Below are positions 50,319 through 61,439 of a stretch of 64,000 nt of DNA, piece by piece (the first letter of the stretch is position 1; each line of letters begins with the position of its first letter). The stretch spans positions 477,326 to 541,325 of the forward strand of contig CEFQ01000010.1 in the NCBI GenBank assembly GCA_900068845.1, written 5' to 3'. Made by a program: the position numbers and the translations under genes. This DNA is from Enterobacter ludwigii (GTDB lineage Bacteria > Pseudomonadota > Gammaproteobacteria > Enterobacterales > Enterobacteriaceae). The notes beneath the pieces are model-generated. The model was not told the origin of the DNA. It searched no databases and saw only the letters and a program-made list of their open reading frames with translations.

Positions 50319-51470
50319 ATGTCAACCTGGTCGCGCCCCGTCGTTTTGCTGCTTTGCGGCTTAATGCTCATGACGGTGTCTATCGCTGTGCTTAATACGC
50401 TGGTACCGCTGTGGCTCACTCATGATCAATTGCCAACCTGGCAAGTGGGTATGGCCAGTTCATCGTATTATACTGGCAACTTGCTGGGCACCTTGCTGGC
50501 TGGCTGGTTGATCAATCGTTATGGTTTTAATCGCTGTTTCTACCTGGCCAGCGTGCTTTTTGCAGTGGCAACCATGGGCATGGTGATGCTAGAGGGTTTT
50601 TACAGTTGGACGATGCTGCGCTTCACCGCAGGCATAGGCTGCGCACTGATTTGGGTAGTGGTTGAGAGCGCCTTGTTGTGCAGCGGTACCGTACGTAATC
50701 GTGGGCAATTACTTGCTGCCTACATGATTATCTACTATCTCGGCACGGTTGCGGGCCAGTTGCTGGTTAGTCGAGTGTCCACAGAACTGCTGCACGTGAT
50801 TCCGTGGGTCACAGCACTCATTATTTGCGCTGTCTTGCCTGTCGTGTTTGTACACGTTAATGCTAGCGCAGCGACGGAAGAAACATCCACTGGGCATATC
50901 TGGGTCATGTTACGTCGTCGCAGTTCCCGTCTGGGTATCAATGGCTGCATTATTTCCGGTATCGTCCTTGGCTCGCTGTATGGCTTGATGCCGCTGTATC
51001 TCTCTCATCAGGGAATGAGCGATGCAACAGTAGGTTACTGGATGGCATTGTTAGTCAGTTCAGGCATTGTGGGTCAATGGCCAGTAGGGCGTTTAGCCGA
51101 TCGCTTTGGTCGCCTGATGGTGCTGCGTGTGCAAGTATTCGTGGTTATTCTGGGTGCGATCGCCATGCTAGGTGATGCTGCGATGGCGCCGGCGCTGTTC
51201 GTGTTGGGTCTGGCTGGTTTTACACTCTATCCGGTAGCGATGTCGTGGGCGTGTGAAACCGTGGCGCATCATGAGTTAGTGGCGATGAACCAGGCCTTGC
51301 TGTTTAGCTATACCGTTGGCAGTTTGGTGGGGCCGGGAATGACGGCGATGCTGATGCAAAATTACTCTGATCGTCTGTTATTCGTGATGATTACTGCCGT
51401 TGCACTGGTTTATCTGGTGATGTTACTGCGTAAAGCCGATCATCAGGCAACGCCGGTTGCGCATGCTTAA
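50319..51470 (+). CDS. ycaD: MFS-family transporter YcaD
   Basis: Inner-membrane transporter of the major facilitator superfamily, 383 residues and about twelve helices. The loop 2-3 motif is [11 protein letters not shown] and its repeat is [14 protein letters not shown]. It matches E. coli YcaD closely; the substrate is not known. The ATG at 50319 is chosen by homology (MSTWSRPV against MSTYTQPV); the upstream open frame to 50271 is not supported. The ribosome site is poor. Terminator follows, shared with pflA. Confidence 0.92.
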   Translation: MSTWSRPVVLLLCGLMLMTVSIAVLNTLVPLWLTHDQLPTWQVGMASSSYYTGNLLGTLLAGWLINRYGFNRCFYLASVLFAVATMGMVMLEGFYSWTMLRFTAGIGCALIWVVVESALLCSGTVRNRGQLLAAYMIIYYLGTVAGQLLVSRVSTELLHVIPWVTALIICAVLPVVFVHVNASAATEETSTGHIWVMLRRRSSRLGINGCIISGIVLGSLYGLMPLYLSHQGMSDATVGYWMALLVSSGIVGQWPVGRLADRFGRLMVLRVQVFVVILGAIAMLGDAAMAPALFVLGLAGFTLYPVAMSWACETVAHHELVAMNQALLFSYTVGSLVGPGMTAMLMQNYSDRLLFVMITAVALVYLVMLLRKADHQATPVAHA

Positions 51471-51489
51471 CGCATTCATTTAAATGTAT

Positions 51490-51517
51490 AAAAAGGGAGC
51501 CAGTGGCTCCTTTTTTT
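51490..51517. terminator. Bidirectional terminator between ycaD and pflA
   Basis: A GGAGCC / GGCTCC stem with AAAA and TTTTTTT flanks lies between the convergent stops of ycaD and pflA. T-tracts are present on both strands. Confidence 0.85.
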
Positions 51518-51520
51518 GCG

Positions 51521-52261
51521 TTAATACATTACTTCATGGCCGTAGCTGGCGAGGATATTCTTCACTCGCTCCATAATTTCCTTGCTCGGCGGCTTAACAC
51601 CATCCAGCTTGTACTCTTCGCCCATCGCAATCCATTTGTGTTTACCCAGCTCGTGATACGGCAACAACTCAATCTTCTCGATGTTATCCATATCTTTAGT
51701 GAATTCACCTAAGCGATGAACAGAATCATCATCATCTGAGTAGCCCGGCACCACGACGAAGCGGATCCAGGTTCGTTTGCCTTTCTTTTGTAAGTAGCGT
51801 GCGAAATCCAATGTGCGGTGATTTGAGACGCCCACCAAAATCTGATGCACATCATCATTGATCTGTTTTAAGTCGAGCATCACTAAATCAGTAGCATCCA
51901 GCAACTCATCGATTACCGGATCATAGCGGCGCACAAAGCCATTGGTATCGAGGCAGGTATGAATACCCTCTGCCTGGCAAGCGCGGAACCAGTCCCGCAC
52001 GAACTCCGCTTGCAAGATCGCTTCACCACCCGATGCCGTAACGCCACCGCCAGATGCATTCATGAAGTGGCGATAAGAGAGCGCATCTTTCATCAGTTCC
52101 TCGACAGTAACTTCTTTTCCACCATGCGTATCCCATGTATCGCGGTTGTGGCAATACAGGCAGCGCATAAGACAGCCCTGAAAAAAGGTAATGAAGCGGA
52201 TGCCTGGGCCATCAACGGTGCCGCAGGATTCAAAAGAGTGGATACGACCGATGGTTGACAT
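51521..52261 (-). CDS. pflA: Pyruvate formate-lyase activating enzyme PflA
   Basis: Radical-SAM enzyme that makes the glycyl radical on PflB under anaerobic conditions. 246 residues. The 4Fe-4S motif CLMRCLYC (about C30-C37) sits in [15 protein letters not shown], and the SAM-binding GGEAILQ segment and [10 protein letters not shown] follow. It is cotranscribed with pflB (164-base gap holding a partial terminator). The ATG at 52261 matches the family start [15 protein letters not shown]. Confidence 0.97.
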   Translation of the reverse strand: MSTIGRIHSFESCGTVDGPGIRFITFFQGCLMRCLYCHNRDTWDTHGGKEVTVEELMKDALSYRHFMNASGGGVTASGGEAILQAEFVRDWFRACQAEGIHTCLDTNGFVRRYDPVIDELLDATDLVMLDLKQINDDVHQILVGVSNHRTLDFARYLQKKGKRTWIRFVVVPGYSDDDDSVHRLGEFTKDMDNIEKIELLPYHELGKHKWIAMGEEYKLDGVKPPSKEIMERVKNILASYGHEVMY

Positions 52262-52383
52262 TGCGATGGGTTCTCCAGGTGAGCCTGAACATCAGGCAGC
52301 ACAATCTCTGTTGTGCTCTAAAAGTGAAAGTCGATTTTGCCAGGCCGCCAGAATTAGCAAACTGGCAAAATAGACTTGTGGAG

Positions 52384-52407
52384 AAAAGGCTCCCGCAGGA
52401 GCCTTTT
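52384..52407 (-). terminator. Hairpin between pflB and pflA
   Basis: A perfect 10-bp stem on the minus strand (AAAAGGCTCC with GGAGCCTTTT, loop TGCG) lies 19 bases after pflB. The T-run after it is only moderate, so it may reduce rather than stop transcription into pflA. Confidence 0.65.
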
Positions 52408-52425
52408 AATCTCATTAAAGTGTGA

Positions 52426-54708
52426 TTACAACGACTGAGTGAATGTACGTGTAATTACATCCTTCTGCTGCTCTTTAGTGAGCGAGTTGAAGCGTACAGC
52501 ATAACCAGAGACGCGAATGGTCAACTGCGGATACTTCTCAGGATGTTCCATGGCATCCAACAGCATCTCACGGTTCATCACATTAACATTCAGATGCTGA
52601 CCACCTTCAATGTTGGCTTCATGGTGGAAATACCCATCCATTAGGCCAGCAAGGTTAGTTTTACGCACGTTGTCATCTTTACCCAGCGCATTTGGCACGA
52701 TGGAGAAGGTATAAGAGATGCCGTCTTTCGCGTAAGCAAATGGCAGTTTCGCTACTGAAGTCAGTGAAGCTACCGCACCTTTCTGATCACGGCCGTGCAT
52801 TGGGTTAGCACCCGGCCCGAATGGCGCACCAGCACGACGACCATCTGGGGTATTACCGGTTTTCTTACCATAAACCACGTTTGAAGTGATGGTCAGTACC
52901 GATTGTGTTGGTACTGCATTACGGTAAGTCTGGAGTTTCTGAATTTTCTTCATGAAACGTTCAACCAGATCGCAGGCCATATCATCAACACGCGAGTCGT
53001 TGTTACCAAACTGCGGATATTCACCTTCAATCTCAAAATCTACCGCTAAGCCATCTTCATCACGGATGGTTTTCACTTTGGCGTATTTGATGGCAGAGAG
53101 TGAGTCAGCCGCAACAGACAGGCCCGCGATACCACATGCCATGGTGCGATAAACGTCACGATCGTGCAGCGCCATCAGTGAAGCCTCGTAGCTGTACTTG
53201 TCGTGCATGTAGTGAATGATATTCAGGGAGGTGACGTACTGTTTAGCCAGCCAGTCCATGAAGTGATCCAGGCGCTCCATCACGATGTCGAAATCAAGAA
53301 TCTCGTCAGTGATGGGTGCTTCTTTCGGACCCACCTGCATTTTCAGCTTCTCATCAACGCCGCCGTTGATTGCATACAGCAGGGTTTTTGCCAGGTTGGC
53401 ACGCGCGCCGAAGAACTGCATCTGCTTACCGACAATCATTGGGCTAACGCAGCAGGCGATAGCATAGTCATCGTTGTCGAAGTCAGGACGCATCAGGTCA
53501 TCATTCTCATACTGTAATGATGACGTATCGATAGAAACTTTTGCCGCGTATTTCTTGAAGTTAACTGGCAATTTTTCTGACCACAGAATGGTCATGTTTG
53601 GTTCCGGAGATGGACCCATGGTGTAAAGCGTATTCAGGAAACGGAAGGTGCTTTTGGTCACCAGCGTACGGCCATCGACGCCCATACCGGCCAGTGATTC
53701 TGTTGCCCAGATTGGGTCACCAGAGAACAGCTCATCGTATTCAGGCGTACGCAGGAAGCGTACCATGCGCAGTTTCATCACCAGATGGTCAATCAGTTCC
53801 TGAGCCTCTTCTTCAGTCAGTTTACCTGCCTGAATATCACGATCGATGTACACATCCAGGAAGGTCGATACGCGACCAAAGGACATCGCTGCACCGTTCT
53901 GTGATTTAACCGCAGCGAGATAGCCGTAGTAAGTCCACTGAACTGCTTCTTGTGCATTGGTGGCTGGCAGCGAAATATCTGAGCCATATTTAGCGGCCAT
54001 CTCTTTAATCTGACCCAGCGCGCGATGCTGCTCAGAAATCTCTTCACGCAGACGAATGGTGGCTTCCAGATCCACACCGTTCTCCATATCGCTCTGAAGA
54101 GAGTTGAACTGCGCGACTTTGTCTTTCATCAGATAGTCGATGCCGTACAGCGCAACGCGACGGTAATCCCCAATGATACGGCCACGGCCATAAGCGTCGG
54201 GCAGGCCAGTTAGCACGCCTGATTTACGGCAGCGCATGATGTCTGGGGTATAAACATCGAATACGCCTTGGTTGTGGGTTTTACGATATTCGGTAAAGAC
54301 TTTTTTCAGCGCTGGGTCGAGTTCACGGCCATAAACTTTGCATGAGCCCTCAACCATCTTGATGCCACCAAACGGGATAATGGCACGTTTTAAAGGCGCT
54401 TCAGTTTGCAGGCCAACGATTTTTTCCAGAGACTTGCTGATGTACCCCGCATCGTGAGAGGTAATGGTTGATGCCAGATCGGTGTCAAAATCAACCGGCG
54501 CGTGAGTGCGGTTTTCGATTTTGATGCCTTCAAGCACGCTGTCCCACAATTTAGTGGTTGCTGGAGTCGCGCCTGCAAGGAAGGATTCGTCGCCTTCATA
54601 CGGTGTATAGTTTTTCTGGATAAAGTCACGGACGTTGACGCTATTCTGCCATTCGCCGGCGCTAAATCCTTCCCAGGCTGACGCCATTTTTTCATTCAGT
54701 TCGGACAT
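52426..54708 (-). CDS. pflB: Formate C-acetyltransferase (pyruvate formate-lyase) PflB
   Basis: Anaerobic enzyme splitting pyruvate and CoA into acetyl-CoA and formate through a glycyl radical. 760 residues. Active-site Cys pair in [10 protein letters not shown] (about 418-419) and the radical Gly in [10 protein letters not shown] near residue 735, which PflA activates. The sequence is nearly the same length as E. coli PflB. It lies 69 bases downstream of focA, so focA-pflB-pflA form the usual operon, driven by the FNR promoter upstream of focA. Confidence 0.98.
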   Translation of the reverse strand: MSELNEKMASAWEGFSAGEWQNSVNVRDFIQKNYTPYEGDESFLAGATPATTKLWDSVLEGIKIENRTHAPVDFDTDLASTITSHDAGYISKSLEKIVGLQTEAPLKRAIIPFGGIKMVEGSCKVYGRELDPALKKVFTEYRKTHNQGVFDVYTPDIMRCRKSGVLTGLPDAYGRGRIIGDYRRVALYGIDYLMKDKVAQFNSLQSDMENGVDLEATIRLREEISEQHRALGQIKEMAAKYGSDISLPATNAQEAVQWTYYGYLAAVKSQNGAAMSFGRVSTFLDVYIDRDIQAGKLTEEEAQELIDHLVMKLRMVRFLRTPEYDELFSGDPIWATESLAGMGVDGRTLVTKSTFRFLNTLYTMGPSPEPNMTILWSEKLPVNFKKYAAKVSIDTSSLQYENDDLMRPDFDNDDYAIACCVSPMIVGKQMQFFGARANLAKTLLYAINGGVDEKLKMQVGPKEAPITDEILDFDIVMERLDHFMDWLAKQYVTSLNIIHYMHDKYSYEASLMALHDRDVYRTMACGIAGLSVAADSLSAIKYAKVKTIRDEDGLAVDFEIEGEYPQFGNNDSRVDDMACDLVERFMKKIQKLQTYRNAVPTQSVLTITSNVVYGKKTGNTPDGRRAGAPFGPGANPMHGRDQKGAVASLTSVAKLPFAYAKDGISYTFSIVPNALGKDDNVRKTNLAGLMDGYFHHEANIEGGQHLNVNVMNREMLLDAMEHPEKYPQLTIRVSGYAVRFNSLTKEQQKDVITRTFTQSL

Positions 54709-54777
54709 GATATACCTGCCTTATTTAGGGAGACTTTGACGTATGGCGCACTGACTCAGCACGCCCGTACTAATTCA

Positions 54778-55638
54778 TTAATGCACCGGCTCATCACCAC
54801 GCAGATAGATTACCCAGTAGGTCAAACCGACTAATAATCCGCCGCCAATAATGTTGCCGATGGTCACGGGAATAAGGTTATTAAGAATAAAATCGCTAAC
54901 GCTAAGTGATGGAAACTGTGCGGCACTGGCACCGGCCATTTGCCAAAATTCAGGGCTGGCGAAATCGCGAATAACGATGGCCATTGGAATCAGGAACATG
55001 TTGGCGATGCTGTGTTCAAAACCGCAGGCGACAAACATCGCTACCGGTAAGATCATCGCAAACATCTTATCCATCAAACTGCGACCGGAGTAACTCATCC
55101 ATACTGCCAGGCAAACCATCAGATTGGCGAGGGTGCCGAGACTGACAGCTTCAATAAAGGTGTGATGCATTTTATGGTCAGCGGTTTGCAGGACGTTCAA
55201 ACCCCAGGCACCATTCGCCACCATGTGTTCTCCGGCTAACCAGATCAGCGCTACAAAGAACAGCGCGCCAAACAGGTTTCCAATATAAACGGTCAACCAA
55301 TGTCGACCCAACTGCAGCCAGGTAATTCGACCGCTGGCTTTAGCCACTACGATGAGCACGGTTGAGGTGAACAAATCAGCACCGCAAACAACCACCAGCA
55401 TTAAACCTAGCGAGAAACAAATGCCGCCGATCAGTTTTGCTATGCCATAGGGCATTGCTCCACTTCCGGTGGTAGCAGTGATATAGAAGACAAACGCGAT
55501 TGAGATAAATACGCCAGCAGTGATGGCAAGGAAGAATGTAGTTAAAGGACGTTTAGTAGCTTTATATATGCCGGCTTCTTCTGCAACTTTCGCCATTGCC
55601 GCCGGTAATAATGAATTAAAAGGGTTGTCAGCTTTCAC
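54778..55638 (-). CDS. focA: Formate channel FocA
   Basis: Pentameric inner-membrane formate/nitrite channel, exporting and importing formate. 286 residues with six helices. The conserved NANTSF-like gate loop reads ADLFTSTVLIVVAKASG, and GFEHSIANMF is the second constriction segment. The GTG at 55638 is chosen because it reproduces the E. coli start MKADNPF and GGAG lies 9 bases upstream; the in-frame TTG at 55653 would add five residues. First gene of focA-pflB-pflA. Confidence 0.97.
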   Translation of the reverse strand: MKADNPFNSLLPAAMAKVAEEAGIYKATKRPLTTFFLAITAGVFISIAFVFYITATTGSGAMPYGIAKLIGGICFSLGLMLVVVCGADLFTSTVLIVVAKASGRITWLQLGRHWLTVYIGNLFGALFFVALIWLAGEHMVANGAWGLNVLQTADHKMHHTFIEAVSLGTLANLMVCLAVWMSYSGRSLMDKMFAMILPVAMFVACGFEHSIANMFLIPMAIVIRDFASPEFWQMAGASAAQFPSLSVSDFILNNLIPVTIGNIIGGGLLVGLTYWVIYLRGDEPVH

Positions 55639-55661
55639 ACTAACGCTCTCCAAAAATTGCC

Positions 55662-55710
55662 TGTAAAGATACTAACAAAGGAGTATAGGTCAGAAATTGA
55701 TGTGGATCAT
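55662..55710 (-). promoter_or_regulatory. Class II FNR promoter of focA-pflB
   Basis: An FNR box matching 9 of 10 consensus bases (TTGAT-N4-ATCAT at 55697-55710) lies on the region's strand symmetry. TAGTAT at 55669-55674 is a -10 whose centre is 32 bases from the box centre, which puts the box near -41.5. The start would be about 55662, 24 bases before the focA GTG. FNR activation of pfl is established in E. coli. Confidence 0.75.
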
Positions 55711-55994
55711 ATTTGCCCGGAAGGTTAACGATAAGCGAAGCGATAATTAGTCTTTTTTTATATTAAACCACTGAATTTAATGAAATAAATAATTTTTAAT
55801 TAATGCAAAATAAGTTGAAGGGGATGGTGGTGAAGGCTTGGTTCTGTTAAATTTCATTAACGATTGAAGCTGAACTGTTATTTAATAATGTATTTTACTC
55901 TCTTTGCATAACCCTTATAAAAAAATGGCACTGATTTTATCAGTGCCATTTACGCTTCCGCTAATTTTTATCAATAATCATTAATGAGTGAAGT
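55711..55994. other. Gap between the focA promoter and ycaO
   Basis: This AT-rich stretch (about 284 bases) holds no gene. It is the region where further pfl promoters and ArcA/IHF sites are known in E. coli; I cannot identify them individually. The ycaO terminator lies at its right end. Confidence 0.45.
55919..55951 (-). terminator. Terminator of ycaO
   Basis: A perfect 12-bp stem (AAATGGCACTGA with TCAGTGCCATTT) is followed on the minus strand by a T-run of about seven, just after the ycaO stop. Confidence 0.9.
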
Positions 55995-57758
55995 TTATTT
56001 TTGTGCCCAATAACGACGTTTAGCGGTCTGCAATTTTTCATAGGCAGCTAACAGGGACTGATGCGCAGGGAAAGCTTTCAGGTCCAGATCGACAGCTTGC
56101 AATCCATAGAATGGCGCTTCACCACTGATTGCGGCGGAAGCTGCATCAACAGCGGCTTGTCCATACATACGAACAAAGGCGCGATGGTATTGAAGAGGAT
56201 CGCGCTCCTCTTCCATCGCCAGCAACAGCAAAGTTTGCAGGCAGCGATAATAATTAGCGCGCTCTTCACTAAAGATTGACTGATTGAATTCCATCGTCCA
56301 TTCAGTCCAGATAAGCGCCTGATCCAGGTCGCCTCCGGCCAAAGCCAGCATCGCTTTCAGCTCACCAATACGCAGCGTATACCAGCCATTGTCTTTACCA
56401 GATGCAAGACCCAACAGTTCGCGCACGCGGGTAAAGTCATCATGACCTTCCTCATCCAGCTGCACGATCAGATCGAGATAAGCTTCGGGTTCCCATTGGC
56501 TTTCTGGTAACGCCAGCAGCGTTTCGCGCAGCGGTGCGCCCATGCTGTTATTCGCCAGCAGCAGGTCTTCTGCCGGATAAATGTCCGACATGCCCGGCAC
56601 GATTATACGGCAGGCGTACACGCTAAGATGTTCGTAATCGGCGATGTATACTTCTTTGTCTTCCGCGCGGAAGATCGCCATTAGGGTGTCGAACTCTTCG
56701 TGAGTCGTACCTGCAAAGCTCCAGTCAACGAAGGGATAATCCGCATCGTCTTTAAACAGGTCCCAGGAAATCAGACCGCTTGAATCAATGAAGTGCGTTT
56801 CCAGATTAGCGTGCTCTGCCACCTCTTCATCGTCAAATGTCGGTGGAGTGAACACGTCGAGATCTTTCAAACCACGGCCTTGCAGCAGTTCGGTTACGGT
56901 ACGCTCTAGCGCCACGCCAAAGTCCGGATGTGCGCCGAAGGAAGCAAAACAGGTGCCGTTTGCCGGATTAAACAGTACTACACAAATCACCGGATATTTG
57001 CCGCCCAGAGAAGCGTCATAAGAGAAAATTGGGAAACCTTCCGCTTCCAAACGTTCAATCGCCTCAATCACGTCAGGGTAACGCTGCATCACTGCTTCAG
57101 GGATTTCTGGCAGGCTAATTGATTCCGCGATGATGCGATTCTTGATATGACGCTCAAAAACTTCAGACAGGCCCTGCACACGCGCTTCGTTCGCGGTGTT
57201 ACCGGCAGACATGCCGTTCGAAACGTACAAGTTACCGATGATATTCATCGGGATATAAACCGTTTGCTGGTCAGATTGACGAGTAAAGGGCAAAGCACAA
57301 ATACCGCGCTCGTCATTGCCGGATTGCAGATCAATCAGCTCAGAAGCCCCCAGGCTTTCTTCGGGATCGTAAAATTCGCGCAGACGCGCATCCAGAATGC
57401 CATCCGGCAGGCTGTCATCCTCTGTGAGCGGGAACCACTTTTCATTCGGATAGTGAACAAAATCACCATTGGCGATTGATTTACCTAACCAGAAATCGGC
57501 GAAGAAGTAGTTGGTCGAGAGACGCTCAAAATATTCACCCAGCGCGGAAGCCAGAGCGGCCTTTTTGCTGGCACCTTTGCCATTTGTAAAGCACAGCGGG
57601 CAGTCGCGATCGCGAATGTGCACTGACCAGACGTGTGGCACCGGATTCAGCCAGGAAGCTTCTTCAATATTGAAACCAAGGTCTTGCAGTTTCTGCTGGA
57701 AGCGTGCAATGGAATCTTCCAGTGCGGCGTCTTTTCCGGGGATAAACGTTTGCGTCAT
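55995..57758 (-). CDS. ycaO: YcaO, ribosomal S12 methylthiotransferase accessory factor
   Basis: ATP-using YcaO-fold protein of 587 residues (586 in E. coli). Genetic work in E. coli links it to RimO-dependent methylthiolation of ribosomal protein S12, whose enzyme is encoded at 2122-3447 here. The YcaO catalytic domain covers about 1-400, with the ALGEYFERLSTNYFFADFW and EARVQGLSEVFERHIK Glu-rich ATP/Mg segments. A TPR-like C-terminal region follows. Starts at ATG 57758 with a GAGAG ribosome site. It lies upstream of focA but separated by a strong terminator, so it is its own unit. Confidence 0.94.
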   Translation of the reverse strand: MTQTFIPGKDAALEDSIARFQQKLQDLGFNIEEASWLNPVPHVWSVHIRDRDCPLCFTNGKGASKKAALASALGEYFERLSTNYFFADFWLGKSIANGDFVHYPNEKWFPLTEDDSLPDGILDARLREFYDPEESLGASELIDLQSGNDERGICALPFTRQSDQQTVYIPMNIIGNLYVSNGMSAGNTANEARVQGLSEVFERHIKNRIIAESISLPEIPEAVMQRYPDVIEAIERLEAEGFPIFSYDASLGGKYPVICVVLFNPANGTCFASFGAHPDFGVALERTVTELLQGRGLKDLDVFTPPTFDDEEVAEHANLETHFIDSSGLISWDLFKDDADYPFVDWSFAGTTHEEFDTLMAIFRAEDKEVYIADYEHLSVYACRIIVPGMSDIYPAEDLLLANNSMGAPLRETLLALPESQWEPEAYLDLIVQLDEEGHDDFTRVRELLGLASGKDNGWYTLRIGELKAMLALAGGDLDQALIWTEWTMEFNQSIFSEERANYYRCLQTLLLLAMEEERDPLQYHRAFVRMYGQAAVDAASAAISGEAPFYGLQAVDLDLKAFPAHQSLLAAYEKLQTAKRRYWAQK

Positions 57759-58068
57759 GGTGGCGCTCTCTTAAGTCAATGGGGTGGGCGTAAAGCGCGC
57801 AATAATACGGGTTTTATGCGTGCTTCGCTATTCAGTCCGCCAAATTTATCTCAGTCTGGCTAAGGTTTTTACACCCTTCGGCTTCCAGATTTTTCTTTCT
57901 GAAACCGGCTCACAAAATTCCGCGGCTTAATGCATTTATGACATAAGCTGCGGTGGGGCTGGCTCTGGAAATGTGATCGCCGCCGGATTAATGATTGCAG
58001 CCATCTGGAGGCAATGATAAAACCGGTGAGGTATTCATAACCGTTCGATATGACAGTGGTGAGGGGAA
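57759..58068. other. Divergent ycaO / serC intergenic region
   Basis: No gene is seen in these 310 bases; the E. coli gene ycaP, which lies here, is absent. The serC ribosome site GAGGGGAA directly precedes its ATG. A CCAGATTTTTCTTTCTGAAACCGG imperfect dyad at about 57885 may be regulatory; no named factor site could be assigned. E. coli serC responds to Lrp and CRP. Confidence 0.5.
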
Positions 58069-59154
58069 ATGACTCAGGTTTATAATTTTAGCTCTGGCCC
58101 GGCTATGCTGCCGGTAGAAGTGCTCCGTCGCGCAGAACAAGAACTGACAAACTGGCACGGGTTAGGCACCTCGGTGATGGAGATCAGTCACCGTAGTAAA
58201 GAGTTTATTGCTGTTGCGGAGGCAGCAGAACAAGATTTTCGCGATCTGCTGAAGATCCCATCCAACTACAAAGTTTTATTCTGCCACGGTGGTGCCCGTG
58301 CACAGTTCGCAGCAATCCCTGGCAACTTGCTGGGTGACGCTAAAACCGCGGATTATATTGACGGCGGTTACTGGGCTCATAGCGCAATTAAAGAAGCCGA
58401 AAAATTCTGTTCACCTAATACGATTGATATTAAAACCACGCGTGAGGGTAAGTGTGCTTTATTACCGATGCGTGAATGGCAGTTAAATGATGATGCGGCT
58501 TATGTCCATTTCTGCCCGAACGAAACTATTGATGGCATTGCCATTGATGAAGAGCCGCAATTTGGCGATAAAATCGTAGTTGCTGACCTCTCTTCTACTA
58601 TTCTGTCTCGTCCAATCGATGTGAGTCGCTATGGCGTTATTTATGCTGGTGCACAAAAAAATATCGGGCCAGCAGGCTTAACATTGGTGATTGTGCGTGA
58701 GGATCTGCTGGGTAAAGCACAGCGTTATGTGCCTTCTATCCTTGATTACAAAGTGCTGGCCGAAAATGAATCAATGTTTAATACCCCGCCAACTTTTGCA
58801 TGGTATCTCTCTGGCCTGGTATTCAAATGGCTGAAAGAGAAGGGCGGCGTGGCCGAGATGGACAAGCTGAATCAAGCAAAAGCAGACCTACTGTATGGCG
58901 TGATTGATAACAGCGCGTTTTATCGCAACGATGTGGCAAGTGAAAACCGTTCACGTATGAACGTGCCATTCCAGTTAGCCGATTCTGCGTTGGACAAAGT
59001 GTTCCTGGAAGAATCTCTCAAGGCAGGTCTGCACGCGTTGAAAGGTCATCGCGTGGTTGGCGGTATGCGTGCATCGATCTACAATGCGATGCCGCTGGAA
59101 GGCGTTAAAACCTTGACTGAATTCATGGTCGATTTCGAACGTCGTCACGGCTAA
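58069..59154 (+). CDS. serC: Phosphoserine/phosphohydroxythreonine aminotransferase SerC
   Basis: Pyridoxal-phosphate aminotransferase of serine and pyridoxine biosynthesis. 361 residues. The cofactor lysine is in [12 protein letters not shown] (about K198), the PLP-binding [12 protein letters not shown] segment is near residue 76, and FNFSSGPA-like start reads [14 protein letters not shown] 58069. First gene of the serC-aroA operon; an attenuator hairpin sits in the gap to aroA. Confidence 0.98.
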   Translation: MTQVYNFSSGPAMLPVEVLRRAEQELTNWHGLGTSVMEISHRSKEFIAVAEAAEQDFRDLLKIPSNYKVLFCHGGARAQFAAIPGNLLGDAKTADYIDGGYWAHSAIKEAEKFCSPNTIDIKTTREGKCALLPMREWQLNDDAAYVHFCPNETIDGIAIDEEPQFGDKIVVADLSSTILSRPIDVSRYGVIYAGAQKNIGPAGLTLVIVREDLLGKAQRYVPSILDYKVLAENESMFNTPPTFAWYLSGLVFKWLKEKGGVAEMDKLNQAKADLLYGVIDNSAFYRNDVASENRSRMNVPFQLADSALDKVFLEESLKAGLHALKGHRVVGGMRASIYNAMPLEGVKTLTEFMVDFERRHG

Positions 59155-59184
59155 AAGTTTTTTCATGCCAGCCTGTCTGGTATC

Positions 59185-59216
59185 AGACCCCGTCATAAGA
59201 TGGGGTCTCGTATTTT
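59185..59216 (+). terminator. Attenuator between serC and aroA
   Basis: A 7-bp stem (AGACCCC with GGGGTCT, 10-base loop) is followed by CGTATTTT. E. coli has an attenuator at the same place that sets the serC:aroA ratio. Confidence 0.65.
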
Positions 59217-59234
59217 CTGGAGATTTGGTTTCAC

Positions 59235-60518
59235 ATGCAGGACTCCCTGACTCTACAACCGATTGCTCGCGTTGACGGCACGGTAAACTTACCGGGTTCA
59301 AAAAGCGTCTCGAACCGCGCACTCTTGCTGGCCGCGCTGGCAAATGGCACCACCCGCCTGACTAATTTGCTTGATAGCGATGACGTTAAACATATGCTAA
59401 ATGCGCTTAAAGCGCTGGGTGTCAGCTTTACGCTCTCAGACGATCGCACCGTATGTGAAGTCGTGGGCAACGCGGGCCCATTACGCGCTGAAAAACCGCT
59501 TGAATTGTTTCTCGGTAACGCAGGCACAGCAATGCGCCCATTGGCTGCCGCGCTGTGTTTGGGCCAGCAGTCTATCGTCCTGACTGGCGAGCCGCGTATG
59601 AAAGAGCGTCCGATTGGTCATCTGGTTGATGCACTGCGTCAGGGCGGAGCAAGCATTGATTACCTTGAGCAGACTGATTATCCGCCGGTGCGCCTCAATG
59701 GTGGGTTTGTCGGTGGTGAAGTCAGTGTAGATGGCAGTGTTTCAAGTCAGTTCCTGACGGCTTTGTTGATGACCGCGCCAATGGCGCAGCAAGATACCAC
59801 CATCACGATTAAAGGCGATCTGGTTTCCAAGCCTTACATTGACATCACCTTACACCTGATGCGTTGTTTCGGTGTGGAAGTTGATAATCAAAATTATCAG
59901 CGATTTGTAGTTAAAGGGCAGCAACAGTACCAGTCTCCAGGTGATTACCTGGTGGAAGGTGATGCGTCCTCCGCCTCTTATTTCCTCGCAGCGGCAGCCA
60001 TTAAAGGCGGCACCGTACGCGTAACAGGTATTGGCCGCAACAGCGTGCAGGGCGACATCCGTTTTGCTGATGTGCTGGAAAAAATGGGCGCAGTGATTGA
60101 GTGGGGCGATGACTATATCTCTTGTACGCGCGGTTCGCTGACGGCGATCGATATGGATATGAATCATATTCCCGATGCGGCAATGACGATTGCAACGACT
60201 GCATTGTTTGCACAAGGCACCACGCTGATGCGTAACATTTATAACTGGCGCGTAAAAGAGACCGATCGCCTGGCTGCCATGGCGATCGAACTGCGCAAAG
60301 TCGGTGCTGAAGTGGAAGAAGGGCACGACTTTATCCGCATTACACCTCCGGCTCAGTTGCAACATGCGGACATCGGCACCTACAACGATCACCGCATGGC
60401 GATGTGTTTTGCGCTGGTGGCACTGTCTGATACGCCAGTAACAATTCTTGATCCGGGCTGTACCGCTAAAACCTTCCCAAGCTATTTCCAGCAGTTGGCG
60501 AAAATTAGCCACGCTTGA
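59235..60518 (+). CDS. aroA: 3-phosphoshikimate 1-carboxyvinyltransferase (EPSP synthase)
   Basis: Shikimate-pathway enzyme making EPSP; the target of glyphosate. 427 residues, as in E. coli. The PEP-site loop [15 protein letters not shown] (Gly in GTAMRP) is of the glyphosate-sensitive type. Other active-site segments [14 protein letters not shown] and [15 protein letters not shown] are present. ATG 59235. Ends with its own terminator. Confidence 0.98.
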   Translation: MQDSLTLQPIARVDGTVNLPGSKSVSNRALLLAALANGTTRLTNLLDSDDVKHMLNALKALGVSFTLSDDRTVCEVVGNAGPLRAEKPLELFLGNAGTAMRPLAAALCLGQQSIVLTGEPRMKERPIGHLVDALRQGGASIDYLEQTDYPPVRLNGGFVGGEVSVDGSVSSQFLTALLMTAPMAQQDTTITIKGDLVSKPYIDITLHLMRCFGVEVDNQNYQRFVVKGQQQYQSPGDYLVEGDASSASYFLAAAAIKGGTVRVTGIGRNSVQGDIRFADVLEKMGAVIEWGDDYISCTRGSLTAIDMDMNHIPDAAMTIATTALFAQGTTLMRNIYNWRVKETDRLAAMAIELRKVGAEVEEGHDFIRITPPAQLQHADIGTYNDHRMAMCFALVALSDTPVTILDPGCTAKTFPSYFQQLAKISHA

Positions 60519-60526
60519 TAGTCACC

Positions 60527-60555
60527 AAACCCGGTGCGATGCACTGGGTTTCTTT
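60527..60555 (+). terminator. Terminator of aroA
   Basis: An 11-bp stem (AAACCCGGTGC with GCACTGGGTTT, one G-T pair, GAT loop) is followed by CTTTGC. It starts 8 bases after the stop. Confidence 0.7.
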
Positions 60556-60719
60556 GCTCTCTTCTGGCCTTATCAGGCGGAAATTCTTCTGAATCTGTCT
60601 ATATTTCTAGCGCTGTCTACGCTAAAGGGTAACTAACCTGTCGCAGGCAGCGTATAATGCCGCGCATTCCAGGCGGCCTGGAAGGGCTGACAATAAGCAC
60701 GCAGCAACAGGAGAGAACA

Positions 60720-61400
60720 ATGACGGCAATCGCCCCGGTTATTACCATCGATGGGCCAAGTGGCGCGGGTAAAGGGACCTTATGTAAAGCGATGGCGGAG
60801 TCGTTGCAGTGGCACTTACTTGATTCTGGCGCTATTTATCGCGTTTTAGCTTTGGCTGCACTTCACCATCAGGTGGATATTGAATCTGAAGAAGCATTAG
60901 TACCGATGGCTGCGCATCTTGATGTGCGTTTTTTATCGGTTGACGGTGAAATGCAGGTGATCCTGGAAGGTGAAGACGTTACCGGTGAAATCCGCACGCA
61001 AGAGGTGAGCAATACCGCTTCGCGCGTTGCCGCTTTTCCACGGGTGCGTGAGGCCCTGCTTCGTCGCCAACGCGCCTTCCGTGAAGAACCGGGTTTAATC
61101 GCCGATGGACGTGATATGGGTACGGTTGTTTTCCCAGACGCGCCAGTGAAAATTTTCCTCGATGCCAGCTCGGAAGAGCGCGCGCATCGCCGTATGCTAC
61201 AGTTGCAGGATAAGGGCTTTAATGTTAACTTTGATCGCCTTTTATCCGAGATAAAGGAACGCGACGACCGCGATCGTAATCGCGCCATCGCACCTTTAGT
61301 GCCTGCCACAGATGCTCTGGTACTGGATTCAACCAGTATGTCGATTGAGCAAGTGATTGAAAAGGCGCTCGATTATGCCAGGCAAAAGCTAGGCATTTAA
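60720..61400 (+). CDS. cmk: Cytidylate kinase
   Basis: Phosphorylates CMP and dCMP, recycling cytidine nucleotides from RNA and phospholipid turnover. 226 residues (227 in E. coli). Walker [10 protein letters not shown] (about 12-20), the CMP-binding insert and [16 protein letters not shown] segment, and the lid RDDRDRNR. The ATG at 60720 is chosen because it begins [12 protein letters not shown] and GGAGAG precedes it. rpsA follows 121 bases later with a structured leader. Confidence 0.97.
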   Translation: MTAIAPVITIDGPSGAGKGTLCKAMAESLQWHLLDSGAIYRVLALAALHHQVDIESEEALVPMAAHLDVRFLSVDGEMQVILEGEDVTGEIRTQEVSNTASRVAAFPRVREALLRRQRAFREEPGLIADGRDMGTVVFPDAPVKIFLDASSEERAHRRMLQLQDKGFNVNFDRLLSEIKERDDRDRNRAIAPLVPATDALVLDSTSMSIEQVIEKALDYARQKLGI

Positions 61401-61439
61401 TCTTTCGGCAACCGAATTGTTGTAACCCTGTACCAAGGA

